The notes beneath the pieces are model-generated. The model saw nothing but the letters and a program-made list of their open reading frames with translations, was not told the origin of the DNA and searched no databases. From Actinomycetota bacterium (GTDB lineage: Bacteria; Actinomycetota; Actinomycetes; S36-B12; UBA5976), in contig JAFMIT010000037.1 of NCBI GenBank assembly GCA_017853815.1, forward strand, positions 1 to 13,674: a stretch of 13,674 nt of DNA, written 5' to 3'. The translations under genes were made by a program, and so were the position numbers. Shown here piece after piece: positions 5,821 through 13,309 of the stretch (positions are counted from its first letter, which is position 1; every line of letters starts with the position of its first letter).

Positions 5821-8073
5821 GTGGGAGCAATATCCCGTTGGGCTGTGCGCAGTCCTTTGAAAGCAATCGGCGCCTGGATCCTGATGGTTGTCGTCGCAGG
5901 TGGAGCAGCAGCCAATTTCGGTGGTGTGTACAACAACACCTTCGATCTGCCGGCGACTGAATCAACCACCGCGCAGAAATTGCTCGGGGAGATTCCAGGC
6001 ATTGGCGACAGCTTCAATGTTGCCACGGCCAAAGTTGTCTGGAAGGGCGACTCTGCACTCGCGACCGACCCAAGTGTGGCGGGACCAATCACCGGCATGC
6101 TGACCGAAATTGCCGCGCTCGACAGCGTCGACTGTGTGGTGAGCCCATACGCACTCGGCTCTGCGGTGACTGGCATCGGCGACAAGTGCCCGCCAGTGAA
6201 CCCGACTCCAACCGATCCCGGTTTTGATCCCACCAAGATTCCCGCCAAGACCCTCAAAGTCATGGCAGGCCTCGCGCAGAGCGGATTCAGCGTCGACCAA
6301 AAGGTCGCGTATGCGACCGTGCTCTTCAATACTGAAGTAACAAATGTCCCAACCGCCGACGCAAAGGCGTTGCTCGACGCGGTAAAGGCGACGGCAGCCG
6401 ACAACGCAATCACCGTAGGCGCAAACGGTCAGGCACTCGAGTTCGCTGGACAAGAGCCACCGAGCAGTGAAGCAATCGGTATCACCGTCGCGCTCGTCAT
6501 TTTGCTTTTCACTTTCGGCTCTCTCGTCGGCGCGTTCTTGCCGATTATTTCGGCCGTGCTGTCACTCGGTGTCGGACAGGCGCTGATGCTTGTTGTTGCA
6601 AACTTCCTCGACGTCGCGACATTCGCGCCGACTCTCGCGGCCATGATCGGTCTCGGCGTTGGTATCGACTATTCGCTGTTCGTGATTAGTCGTTACAAAG
6701 AAGATCTCGATGCAGGTGTTGCACCTAAGGATGCAGCGTATGAATCAGCCAAGACTGCTGGTCGCTCTGTGTTCTTCGCGGCCCTCACCGTGATTATCGG
6801 CCTGCTCGGCCTGTTTGTGATGGGCATTGGTTTCTTCAATGGTCTTGCTATTGCAGCTGCCGTCACTGTCATCATGATGATGATTGGTGCCACGGTATTG
6901 CTGCCGGCGGTGCTTTCGTTGCTTGGTGCGCGCGTGTTCGCCATCAAGATGCCATGGGCGCGCAAGCCAAAGCCTTATAACCCAGACAATCGCATTTTTG
7001 CTCGCTATGCGCTCTGGCTCGAGACTCACTTCAAGTGGTTCGGTGCAGCGGCGGTTGTGGTGTTGCTTCTGATTGCTTCGCCAGCAGCATCGCTGCGTCT
7101 GGGCTTCTCAGATGACAGCGGCAAAGCCGAGACCAACTCGGCGCGCATCGCATATGACCTCGTTTCTGAAGGCTTCGGCCCTGGTCTCAACGGCCCATTC
7201 ATTGTGGCGATTGAGACGGAAAAGACTGGCGACTTCGCGTCTGTGCAGGCACTGGCTGGCGCAATTGGACAAGCTGATGGTGTTGCCGCCGCGATTCCAT
7301 TCCCGATGGCGCCGACGTCGAAGTACACGGGAATGTCAGTGATTCCAGATTCCGCGCCGCAGGATCAAGCCACAACAGACTTGCTCAATTCGTTGCGTGA
7401 TGAAGTCATCCCAGCAGCGACCGGCAACGGCGCTCTCAAGGCGTACGTCGGCGGCACGCAGGCAATCACGTCGGACTTCACGAGCGTGCTCGTCGATGCA
7501 CTGCCGCTGTTCCTCACTGTGGTCATCGGTCTTGGATTCTTGACGCTGATTCTGCTGTTCCGTTCGATTCTTGTGCCGCTCACTGGAGCAATCACGTCAC
7601 TGCTCTCGCTGTCTGCAGCGATGGGCGTGACGGTCGCTGTGTTCCAAAACGGTTGGATGGGCGAACTTGTAGGCATCCAGGCGACTGGCCCTATCCAGCC
7701 ATTCCTTCCGATCATGGTGTTCGCGATTCTGTTTGGACTTTCGATGGACTATCAGGTGTTCCTGGTTACCGCGATGCAGGAAAAGTGGAATGAAACCGGC
7801 GACAACGAACAAGCAGTTCGTCGTGGCATGGGCATCTCGGGTCGCGTCGTGGCCATCGCCGCGTCGATTATGTTCTCGGTGTTCGCCGCATTCATCCTCG
7901 GCAACGATCCCACCATCAAGCTCTTCGGTATCGCGCTGTCTTCAGCAGTGTTGTTCGACGCGTTTATCGTCCGTTTGATCATCGTGCCGTCGATTATGTT
8001 CACTCTCGACAAGGCCAACTGGTGGATGCCGAGCTTCTTGAACAAGATCCTTCCGAAAGTTAACGCGCACTAA
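5821..8073 (+). CDS. MMPL family RND-type membrane exporter
   Basis: The protein has 750 aa with the duplicated RND plan. TM1 is near residues 13-33. A first extracellular domain (about 35-215) precedes five clustered helices (about 217-368). Then TM7 near 404-424, a second extracellular domain (about 430-550) and the last five helices (about 555-735). The proton-relay motifs are intact: GIDYSLF at 281-287 (Asp283-Tyr284) and SMDYQVF at 641-647 (Asp643-Tyr644), matching the Asp-Tyr pairs of MmpL proteins. The start is GTG with GGAG six bases upstream. MMPL proteins move lipids, lipopeptides or hydrophobic toxic compounds using the proton gradient. The divergent MarR gene argues for inducible export of a toxic or signalling compound. 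No long cytoplasmic C-terminal tail like that of MmpL3 is present. Confidence 0.93.
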   Translation: MGAISRWAVRSPLKAIGAWILMVVVAGGAAANFGGVYNNTFDLPATESTTAQKLLGEIPGIGDSFNVATAKVVWKGDSALATDPSVAGPITGMLTEIAALDSVDCVVSPYALGSAVTGIGDKCPPVNPTPTDPGFDPTKIPAKTLKVMAGLAQSGFSVDQKVAYATVLFNTEVTNVPTADAKALLDAVKATAADNAITVGANGQALEFAGQEPPSSEAIGITVALVILLFTFGSLVGAFLPIISAVLSLGVGQALMLVVANFLDVATFAPTLAAMIGLGVGIDYSLFVISRYKEDLDAGVAPKDAAYESAKTAGRSVFFAALTVIIGLLGLFVMGIGFFNGLAIAAAVTVIMMMIGATVLLPAVLSLLGARVFAIKMPWARKPKPYNPDNRIFARYALWLETHFKWFGAAAVVVLLLIASPAASLRLGFSDDSGKAETNSARIAYDLVSEGFGPGLNGPFIVAIETEKTGDFASVQALAGAIGQADGVAAAIPFPMAPTSKYTGMSVIPDSAPQDQATTDLLNSLRDEVIPAATGNGALKAYVGGTQAITSDFTSVLVDALPLFLTVVIGLGFLTLILLFRSILVPLTGAITSLLSLSAAMGVTVAVFQNGWMGELVGIQATGPIQPFLPIMVFAILFGLSMDYQVFLVTAMQEKWNETGDNEQAVRRGMGISGRVVAIAASIMFSVFAAFILGNDPTIKLFGIALSSAVLFDAFIVRLIIVPSIMFTLDKANWWMPSFLNKILPKVNAH

Positions 8074-8092
8074 TTTCAGAGTCATGGCTTTA

Positions 8093-8121
8093 GGCCCTAC
8101 AGTGCTGAGTGCTGTAGGGCT
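8093..8121 (+). terminator. Hairpin between the MMPL and aldolase genes
   Basis: GCCCTACAG (8094-8102) pairs perfectly with CTGTAGGGC (8112-8120) around a 9-nt loop, 20 bp past the MMPL stop codon. There is no T run after it, so it is either a U-less actinobacterial-type terminator or part of the aldolase leader, whose ATG is 12 bp further on. Confidence 0.5.
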
Positions 8122-8132
8122 AGAACTAAGGC

Positions 8133-9011
8133 ATGACCACTTCGATGACGCTGGCTGACCGCGGATTAAGCACGGGTAAACGCGCCCGACTTCACCATGT
8201 TTTGTATGAGCACGGTCTGAAGAACGGCAGTGCACTATTTCTGCCATACGACCAGGGTTTCGAACATGGTCCACGCGACTTTTTTGCGAACCCTCTGTCG
8301 GCTGATCCGCACTACATCATCAAACTCGCGATTGAAGGTGGCTTCAATGCGATTGCGATACAGATTGGTCTTGCGGAGAAGTTCTATTGGGATTACGCGG
8401 GCGAAGTGCCACTCATTTTGAAGCTCAACGGCAAGACCGACTTTCCACCGGACAATGAAGCACTGTCTCCTGTTCAAGCGTCGGTTGAGGACGCAGTGCG
8501 ACTCGGCGCTAGCGCTGTCGGTTACACCCTGTATGTCGGTTCACCAGCGCAGGAGCGTGACTTTGCGCAACTTCGAGTGATCCGAGGAGATGCTGAACGC
8601 CTCGGCATGCCACTGATTGTGTGGTCATATCCACGCGGCGAGGCCGTCAATGCAAAAGGTGGCAGCACATCTTTTTACGCAGTCGATTACGCGGCGCGAG
8701 TCGCGAGTGAGCTCGGCGCAGACATGGTCAAAGTGAACTTTCCACATCCTGAGTTGGTGAACGGCGTGAAGCCCCCCTACGAATCTCCGTTCACCACTCA
8801 AGATGCCATTTCTGCCGTCGTTCGCTCCGCGAACCGGTCGATGGTGTTGATCTCGGGAGGCGAAAAAGCTGGAGAAGACGTGATGTTTCAGCGAGCGCGC
8901 GAAGCACGTGCAGCGGGAGCAACTGGATTCATTTTCGGTCGCAACGTGTGGCAGCGCAATCACGACGATTCACTGCGATTCGTTGCTCAACTCCGCAAGA
9001 TATTGCAGTAA
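8133..9011 (+). CDS. fbaB: Class I fructose-bisphosphate aldolase, DhnA/FbaB type
   Basis: The protein has 292 aa and the DeoC/FbaB-type TIM barrel: LPYDQGFEHGP (37-47), GFNAIAIQIGL (70-80), VPLILKLNG (92-100), VGYTLYVGSP (129-138), WSYPRG (164-169), GADMVKVNFP (195-204), VLISGGEK (238-245) and GFIFGRNVWQR (265-275). Lys200 lies where the Schiff-base lysine of this family is expected. The enzyme cleaves or makes fructose 1,6-bisphosphate from glyceraldehyde 3-phosphate and dihydroxyacetone phosphate, without metal. It could instead be a related aldolase (2-amino-3,7-dideoxy-heptulosonate synthase or LsrF-like), but length and motifs favour FbaB. The start is uncertain: ATG 8133 has AAGG almost touching it, and a second ATG is at 8145. 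It converges on the Rrf2 gene with no bases between the stop codons. Confidence 0.85.
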   Translation: MTTSMTLADRGLSTGKRARLHHVLYEHGLKNGSALFLPYDQGFEHGPRDFFANPLSADPHYIIKLAIEGGFNAIAIQIGLAEKFYWDYAGEVPLILKLNGKTDFPPDNEALSPVQASVEDAVRLGASAVGYTLYVGSPAQERDFAQLRVIRGDAERLGMPLIVWSYPRGEAVNAKGGSTSFYAVDYAARVASELGADMVKVNFPHPELVNGVKPPYESPFTTQDAISAVVRSANRSMVLISGGEKAGEDVMFQRAREARAAGATGFIFGRNVWQRNHDDSLRFVAQLRKILQ

Positions 9012-9482
9012 TCAGATGCGACGGGTCCAGGCGCCTGGTTCTTTGAGAAGCGGCTTCACGGCCTTTGGCAGTTCACCCACGAGAATGTCGTGCAAGGTGA
9101 CGTTTTCGAGCACATTGCGCAGCGCGGCTCGGGTCGCAATCCACACGTCTTTGAGGTGATCCGCCGGGGCGGCGTACTCGACTTCCTCCGGGCGCTCGCC
9201 ACGGACTGCCGCGAGCGGACCATCGAGGGCACGCACAACTTTGGCGACCGTGATGTCTTTTGGTGCGTGAGCTAAGCGGTAACCGCCCTCTGCGCCACGC
9301 TGAGAAATGATGATTCCCGCGGTGCGCAGTGCGGTGAGAATTCCTTCAAGAAACTTGATCGGCAAATCCTGCGCACGAGCGATTTCGTCAGCTTTAACGA
9401 GCTGCTTGGGGTCGGCTTCGTACGCCTTCGCAATGTGGAGGAGGGCGCGCATTCCGTAATCAACTCGGGCGGAAATGTTCAC
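9012..9482 (-). CDS. Rrf2 family transcriptional regulator without cysteines
   Basis: The protein has 156 aa and starts with GTG. The Rrf2 winged helix is clear: MNISARVDYGMRALLHIA, then the HTH ARAQDLPIKFLEGILTALRT (36-54) and the wing SQRGAEGGYRLA (60-71). Residues 78-103 read TVAKVVRALDGPLAAVRGER, as in a common actinobacterial branch. No cysteine occurs anywhere, so the three-Cys iron-sulfur site of IscR/NsrR is absent; control by another ligand is expected, as for the cysteine-metabolism regulator CymR. It lies 106 bp after the permease gene, downstream of an ABC importer of the sulfonate/nitrate/taurine type, so control of sulfur supply is plausible but not shown. TGGGA occurs twice in its upstream region (complement, around 9501-9518), which may be a binding site. 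Confidence 0.9.
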   Translation of the reverse strand: MNISARVDYGMRALLHIAKAYEADPKQLVKADEIARAQDLPIKFLEGILTALRTAGIIISQRGAEGGYRLAHAPKDITVAKVVRALDGPLAAVRGERPEEVEYAAPADHLKDVWIATRAALRNVLENVTLHDILVGELPKAVKPLLKEPGAWTRRI

Positions 9483-9535
9483 TGCCCTATTGAACCGCTA
9501 ATCCCACGTTTCCCACCATTGACACCGACAAAGCA

Positions 9536-9582
9536 GGCTGTGGTGCGTGGCCCCTGCACAACCAGAGCTACGCACCACAGCC
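9536..9582. repeat. Long inverted repeat between the permease and Rrf2 genes
   Basis: GGCTGTGGTGCGT (9536-9548) and ACGCACCACAGCC (9570-9582) pair perfectly over 13 bp. With a G-U pair the stem extends by three more, leaving a 15-nt loop. It begins 6 bp past the permease stop codon and has only a short TTT after it, so it may be a weak terminator separating the importer from rrf2, an RNA-stabilising hairpin, or two binding half-sites. The arm core, CTGTGGTGCGT, recurs in the leader of the importer operon. Confidence 0.8.
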
Positions 9583-9588
9583 AATGGC

Positions 9589-10449
9589 CTACCTGCCTAA
9601 GCCCCGATTGCGGAGTACGCGCCTACGCACGGGCGAGAAAAACGCCCGCTCGACGGTGATACCCGTAATCAGAATGAGGATGATCGTGCCGATGACGAGT
9701 GACATGTCGCCCAGTTCACGACCGGTTTGGAGCAGCTGACCAAGGCCAGGGCCGAGCTGTGGAGAGATTGCAATCAACTCGGCAGCCATGAGCGAACGCC
9801 AAGCGAAAGCCCAGCCCTGCTCGAGTCCCTGTAAGTAGCCGGGCAATGCGGCTGGCAAGAGAATGTGACGAATTGAGGAGAGACCTCGCGCACCCATCAC
9901 TTTGCCGGCGCGGAGGTACAGCGGCGGAATCTGATCGATACCCGCCACGAGACCGTTAGCGATGGATGGAACAGCGCCGAGCAACACCACGGTGTAGATA
10001 GTGGTGTCAGTCAGACCGAACCAGATGACAGCTGCAGGCACCCACGCGACAGACGGCAGCTGCTGCAAACCTGCGAGCACTGGGCCGAGAGTTGTGCGTA
10101 CCACCTTGATGCGTGCCACCAAGATGCCGAGTGGCGTTCCCACGAGCAGCGAAATCGCAAATCCGATCACACCGCGCTTGAGCGAATTCCATACAGATGC
10201 AGAAACAAATCCGGCTTCCCATTGCATCTTCAAAGAATCAAAGACCATCGACGGTGACGGCAAAACCCACTCAGGTTGGAATTGCTGATTGAACGCCCAC
10301 GTCCATACGCCCCACACGAGAGCGACGGCTGTGATCGGAGGCAAGACACGCTTCCACCATGCTGTGTGAATGCGTGTGACGTTTGCGAGTTGGAGTGAAT
10401 CAAGTCCCGCTTCGAGTGAGCGGAGATCATCTTTGGTGTTAGTTGGCAT
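9589..10449 (-). CDS. ABC transporter permease, sulfonate/nitrate/taurine type
   Basis: The protein has 286 aa of the SsuC/TauC/NrtB family. A first helix lies at about 36-53, followed by the short periplasmic WVLPSPSMVFDSL element typical of the family. The BPD_transp_1 core holds about five further helices from 93 to 270. The EAA loop, which docks on the ATPase, reads KVMGARGLSSIRHILLPAAL (183-202). The ATG overlaps the end of the ATPase gene by 11 bp, implying translational coupling. Together with the binding protein and ATPase it would import a small organic or inorganic anion, most likely an alkanesulfonate; nitrate, taurine or a pyrimidine-like solute cannot be excluded. Two copies would form the channel. 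Confidence 0.9.
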   Translation of the reverse strand: MPTNTKDDLRSLEAGLDSLQLANVTRIHTAWWKRVLPPITAVALVWGVWTWAFNQQFQPEWVLPSPSMVFDSLKMQWEAGFVSASVWNSLKRGVIGFAISLLVGTPLGILVARIKVVRTTLGPVLAGLQQLPSVAWVPAAVIWFGLTDTTIYTVVLLGAVPSIANGLVAGIDQIPPLYLRAGKVMGARGLSSIRHILLPAALPGYLQGLEQGWAFAWRSLMAAELIAISPQLGPGLGQLLQTGRELGDMSLVIGTIILILITGITVERAFFSPVRRRVLRNRGLGR

Positions 10450-11224
10450 GACGACGAATCTCCTCGCGCAGTTCGGCAGTGATGACGCCCGCTAGTCGCG
10501 ACACGTTTTCGTCTTCGATACGACGTGGCTCCGGCGCATCGATGGACCACTCTTTGATGATGCGTCCAGGACGCGATGACATTAGTAGCACTCGCTGACC
10601 GAGTCGCACCGCTTCGCGGACGTTGTGTGTCACGAAGATGACCGTGAGGCCAGTTTCTTGCCACACACGAATCAGTTCTTCATGCAAGATGTCGCGAGTC
10701 ACTGCATCGAGAGCAGCAAATGGTTCGTCCATCAACAGAATCGAACTGTTTTGAGCAAGAGCTCGTGCAAGCGCAACGCGCTGACGCATGCCACCAGAGA
10801 GTTCGTGCGGACGCTGCTTCACAGCGCGTTCGAGGTGAACGAGTGTGAGAAGTTCGTTTGCACGTGCCTTGCGTTCTTCTTTGGCGACGCCTTGAAGCTG
10901 CAACGCAAGTTCGACATTGCGTTCGGCTGTCAGCCAAGGAAGAAGCGCTGGCTCTTGAAACATCAGAGCTGGCTTGTTGTGGGTTTCGATGACACCACTG
11001 GTCGGCTTGTCCAGCCCTGCTAGCAGAGCTAGCAGGGTGGACTTACCGCATCCGGATGCACCGAGCAGACTCACAAACTCGCCAGGCTTCACATCGAGGT
11101 TGATTCCTTCGAGGATGACAGGTGCGTTTGGAGAATATTGCTTGGTGACATTCTTGATTTGAAGAGCGAAGTTGCTGTCCACCGCAGTATCACGGGCAGG
11201 TAGATCTGTGTCGGTAGCAAACAT
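10439..11224 (-). CDS. ABC transporter ATPase, sulfonate/nitrate/taurine type
   Basis: The protein has 261 aa of the SsuB/TauB/NrtD family, with every motif intact: Walker A GASGCGKST (55-63), Q-loop Gln90 in MFQEPALLPW, signature LSGGM (142-146), Walker B ILLMDEP (162-168), the D-loop ALD and switch His200 in VTHNVREA. The phrase QEPALLPWLTAERNV is characteristic of this subfamily. It hydrolyses ATP at the inner face of the membrane to drive the neighbouring permease. It starts 5 bp after the binding-protein stop codon and overlaps the permease start by 11 bp, so the three genes are one operon. Confidence 0.93.
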   Translation of the reverse strand: MFATDTDLPARDTAVDSNFALQIKNVTKQYSPNAPVILEGINLDVKPGEFVSLLGASGCGKSTLLALLAGLDKPTSGVIETHNKPALMFQEPALLPWLTAERNVELALQLQGVAKEERKARANELLTLVHLERAVKQRPHELSGGMRQRVALARALAQNSSILLMDEPFAALDAVTRDILHEELIRVWQETGLTVIFVTHNVREAVRLGQRVLLMSSRPGRIIKEWSIDAPEPRRIEDENVSRLAGVITAELREEIRRHAN

Positions 11225-11229
11225 CGCAA

Positions 11230-12318
11230 TTAGGCCAATCCGAGACCAGAAGCAGAGAAAGTCTTGCGCTTCTGGAACTTCAAGATTTGGTTGAGTAGGC
11301 GGAGGTCATAGATACCTGCGATACCACGCGATCCGACGTTGGTCAGAGTGCCAGCATCAACAGCTTCGTCGACGGATTGAGCAAGTTGTTTTGCAACCGG
11401 ATCGAGCGTGAACTTGAGATTGCCCCATGCACGATTGATTGCTTCGTCACTGAGCTTCTTGCCCGACCACTTCAAGAGCTGCGCCTGAACTGCATCTTTT
11501 GCAGCTTGCTTGTTGGCACTCGCCCAGTTTCCAGCTTCTTGCGCACCTTGGATGATGGCGCGGACGGTGCCTGGGTACTTCTTCAAGAAGTCACTCTTAG
11601 CAATGAGATTGGTGGTGACGAACTTTCCGCCAGGCCACAGGCTCTTTTCGTCAAGAAAAACGCGACCGTTTGCTTCGAGCACGAGACGCGATGCCCAAGG
11701 CTCTGGCACCCATGCGCCATCGATGGTTCCAGCTTTGAAAAGATCTAATGTCGATGCGTTAGCCGTCGGTGCAATGTTGACATCGCCACCGCCGAGGATG
11801 GAGACCGCATAACCCTTTGACTTGAGGTAGGCGCGAAGTGCGACGTCCTGGGTGTTGCCGAGCTGCGGGGTCGCGAAGGTCTTGCCTCGGAGGTCAGCCA
11901 CGGTCTGAATGCTCTGCTTGGTGATGAACTGAGCGCCGCCAGTCGTTGAGCCAGCAACAATCTTCAGAAGCGAGCCGCGGGTGGACACGTAACCTGCAAC
12001 CGCCGGGTTTGGTCCGATGAAGCTAACGTCAATCGAGCCACCCTTCATTGCTTCGATGACCGCAGGACCGGCGTTGAACGCGGTGTACTCGATCTTGGTG
12101 CCCTTGAGGTACTTCTCGAAGAACTTCTTCTCTTGAGCGATGAGAGCGGTGCCGTGGGTGACGTTGGCGAAGAAGCCGACACGAACGACCGAGGCGGTCT
12201 TGAGCTTGGGAAGGGTTGGTTTTGGAGTCGCGGCGGTGCCTGCGGTCGCGCTGAGAGACGCGAATGCAAGACCAGCAGCAACTGCAACCGCAATGCGGCG
12301 GGAGGCTACGAGCTTCAT
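11230..12318 (-). CDS. ABC transporter substrate-binding protein, sulfonate/nitrate type
   Basis: The protein has 362 aa from ATG 12318, chosen because AAGGA lies 6 nt upstream and a Sec signal peptide begins there (MKLVASRRIAVAVAAGLAFA, cleavage near residue 30). A longer frame to 12450 runs through the promoter region. There is no lipobox Cys, so it is either anchored otherwise or released. Family marks of the NMT1/SsuA-type periplasmic fold are ALIAQEKKFFEKYL (58-71), FNAGPAVIEAMKGGSIDVSF (81-100), GPNPAVAGY, DLRGKTFATPQLGNTQDVAL (142-161), GTIDGAWVPEPWASRL (197-212) and TTNLIAKSDFLKKYPG (235-250). It captures the solute and delivers it to the permease. The family spans sulfonate, taurine, nitrate and thiamine-precursor binders, so the exact ligand is open. 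Confidence 0.9.
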   Translation of the reverse strand: MKLVASRRIAVAVAAGLAFASLSATAGTAATPKPTLPKLKTASVVRVGFFANVTHGTALIAQEKKFFEKYLKGTKIEYTAFNAGPAVIEAMKGGSIDVSFIGPNPAVAGYVSTRGSLLKIVAGSTTGGAQFITKQSIQTVADLRGKTFATPQLGNTQDVALRAYLKSKGYAVSILGGGDVNIAPTANASTLDLFKAGTIDGAWVPEPWASRLVLEANGRVFLDEKSLWPGGKFVTTNLIAKSDFLKKYPGTVRAIIQGAQEAGNWASANKQAAKDAVQAQLLKWSGKKLSDEAINRAWGNLKFTLDPVAKQLAQSVDEAVDAGTLTNVGSRGIAGIYDLRLLNQILKFQKRKTFSASGLGLA

Positions 12319-12341
12319 GGTTTTCCTTGTCGGTAGTGGAC

Positions 12342-12371
12342 CTGTGGTGCGTAATCTATACCAAGTTAGTA
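12342..12371. promoter_or_regulatory. Operator-like sites in the ABC importer leader
   Basis: TACCAAGTTAGTA (12359-12371) is a palindrome with one mismatched pair around a central G. It starts a few bases downstream of the predicted transcription start. Next to it, CTGTGGTGCGT (12342-12352) is an exact 11-bp copy of the inverted-repeat arm found upstream of the Rrf2 gene. Both lie where a repressor could act. Confidence 0.5.
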
Positions 12372-12383
12372 GGAAAGCAAGAC

Positions 12384-12411
12384 AAGATAGGAATATGGAC
12401 GTGTCGTGCAA
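12384..12411 (-). promoter_or_regulatory. Predicted promoter of the ABC importer operon
   Basis: On the minus strand TTGCAC (12406-12411), a 16-bp spacer and TATCTT (12384-12389). Transcription would start near 12377, giving a leader of about 60 nt. A second possible -10, TATAGA (12355-12360), has no well-spaced -35. Confidence 0.5.
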
Positions 12412-12461
12412 ACTTTTCGCGACTACCCTTCCCCCCATACCCGCCCTCATGAGGAGAACCC

Positions 12462-12953
12462 GTGGCCGACAGCAGTTTCGACATCGTCAGCAAGCTCGAT
12501 CAGCAAGAAATCGACAATGCGATCAACCAGACCTCTAAGGAATTGGCCCAGCGCTTCGACTTCAAGAACACCGGCGCCGAGATTGAGCGCAAGGGTGACG
12601 CTGCAGTCGAGATTAGCGCTGGCACAGAAGAGCGCGTGAAGGCTGCTCTCGACGTCTTCAAAGAAAAACTCGTCAAGCGCTCTGTGAGCCTTAAGTGCAT
12701 TGAGGCCGCTGACCCTCGTCAGTCCGGCAAGGAATACAAGATCACGTGCACCCTGAAAGAAGGCATTAGCCAAGAGCAGGCGAAGAAGGTCTCCAAGCTC
12801 ATTCGCGACGAAGGCCCGAAGTCCATCAAAGTGCAGATTCAGGGCGATGAACTTCGCGTCACCAGCAAGTCACGCGATGACCTTCAGGACACGATTACTT
12901 TGGTCAAAGAGGCCGATCTCGACTTCGCGGTGCAGTTCACCAACTATCGCTAA
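12462..12953 (+). CDS. yajQ: YajQ family nucleotide-binding protein
   Basis: The protein has 163 aa, the standard YajQ length, and starts at GTG with AGGAG five bases upstream (12452-12456). Family marks are ADSSFDIVSKLDQQEIDNAI (2-21), ELAQRFDFKNTGAEI (27-41), YKITCTLKEGISQEQAKKVS (92-111), IRDEGPKSIKVQIQGDELRV (114-133) and SRDDLQDTI (137-145). YajQ proteins are small two-domain ferredoxin-like-fold proteins in the cytoplasm. Some bind cyclic di-GMP and act with transcription factors (shown in Xanthomonas), and others bind nucleotides or RNA. Which applies here is not visible. It is divergent from the ABC importer and stands alone, ending just before the converging nuoI gene. Confidence 0.95.
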   Translation: MADSSFDIVSKLDQQEIDNAINQTSKELAQRFDFKNTGAEIERKGDAAVEISAGTEERVKAALDVFKEKLVKRSVSLKCIEAADPRQSGKEYKITCTLKEGISQEQAKKVSKLIRDEGPKSIKVQIQGDELRVTSKSRDDLQDTITLVKEADLDFAVQFTNYR

Positions 12954-12957
12954 GTGC

Positions 12958-12993
12958 TGAACTCGTACCACTAGGGTTTTGAACTCGTACCAC
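12958..12993. repeat. 14-bp direct repeat across the nuoI 3' end
   Basis: TGAACTCGTACCAC occurs at 12958-12971 and 12980-12993, a period of 22 bp. The first copy lies between yajQ and nuoI and touches the nuoI stop codon; the second encodes residues near the nuoI C-terminus. Confidence 0.85.
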
Positions 12994-13309
12994 GGTGGGA
13001 GGACATGCGGTCGGTGTGGTGAGTTAGGGCGTCACGAGTCGGTTCGTCGTAGTCAGTTTCTGACTCCCACGCGAGCGCGTCGAATGGACACACTTCGACG
13101 CAGATTCCACACGACATACAGCGCGAGAAGTCGATTCGAAAATCATCAAGCACATTGATGAGTCGCACACGCGCACCGGCAGGAGTTTCTGGATCCGGCG
13201 CTTGATGACTATCGAGCGAAATGCACCAGGTAGGGCACTCGCGCACACACAGCATGCAGCTGGTGCAGTCTGCTGGCTTCAGTGAAATCACACCGCGAGG
13301 AGTCGTCAT
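12971..13309 (-). CDS. nuoI: NADH-quinone oxidoreductase subunit I-like ferredoxin
   Basis: The protein has 112 aa from ATG 13309, which forms an ATGA overlap with the nuoC stop codon; an extension upstream would read into nuoC. It carries two [4Fe-4S] motifs: CTSCMLCVRECP (Cys 15, 18, 21, 25) and CMSCGICVEVCP (Cys 64, 67, 70, 74). Surrounding blocks GVISLKPADC, SLDSH, INVLDDFRIDF and CPFDALAWESETDYDE match actinobacterial NuoI proteins. It would pass electrons through the peripheral arm towards the quinone site of a complex-I-like enzyme at the inner face of the membrane. It is shorter than E. coli NuoI (180 aa) and lacks the N-terminal amphipathic part. It is the last gene of its operon before the convergent yajQ, and its tail overlaps a direct repeat. 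Confidence 0.9.
   Translation of the reverse strand: MTTPRGVISLKPADCTSCMLCVRECPTWCISLDSHQAPDPETPAGARVRLINVLDDFRIDFSRCMSCGICVEVCPFDALAWESETDYDEPTRDALTHHTDRMSSHRGTSSKP

Noticed and set aside
5729..5965. N-terminal extension of the MarR protein
   Set aside because: It crosses the intergenic promoter/operator region and the start of the divergent MMPL gene, and has no resemblance to MarR N-termini.
5802..6413. Long open frame antisense to the start of the MMPL gene, about 200 codons
   Set aside because: It is a shadow of the strongly supported MMPL coding frame and has no family features of its own.
12319..12450. N-terminal extension of the substrate-binding protein, including a hydrophobic stretch
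   Set aside because: The ATG at 12318 has both an SD and a typical Sec signal peptide, and the extension covers the predicted promoter.
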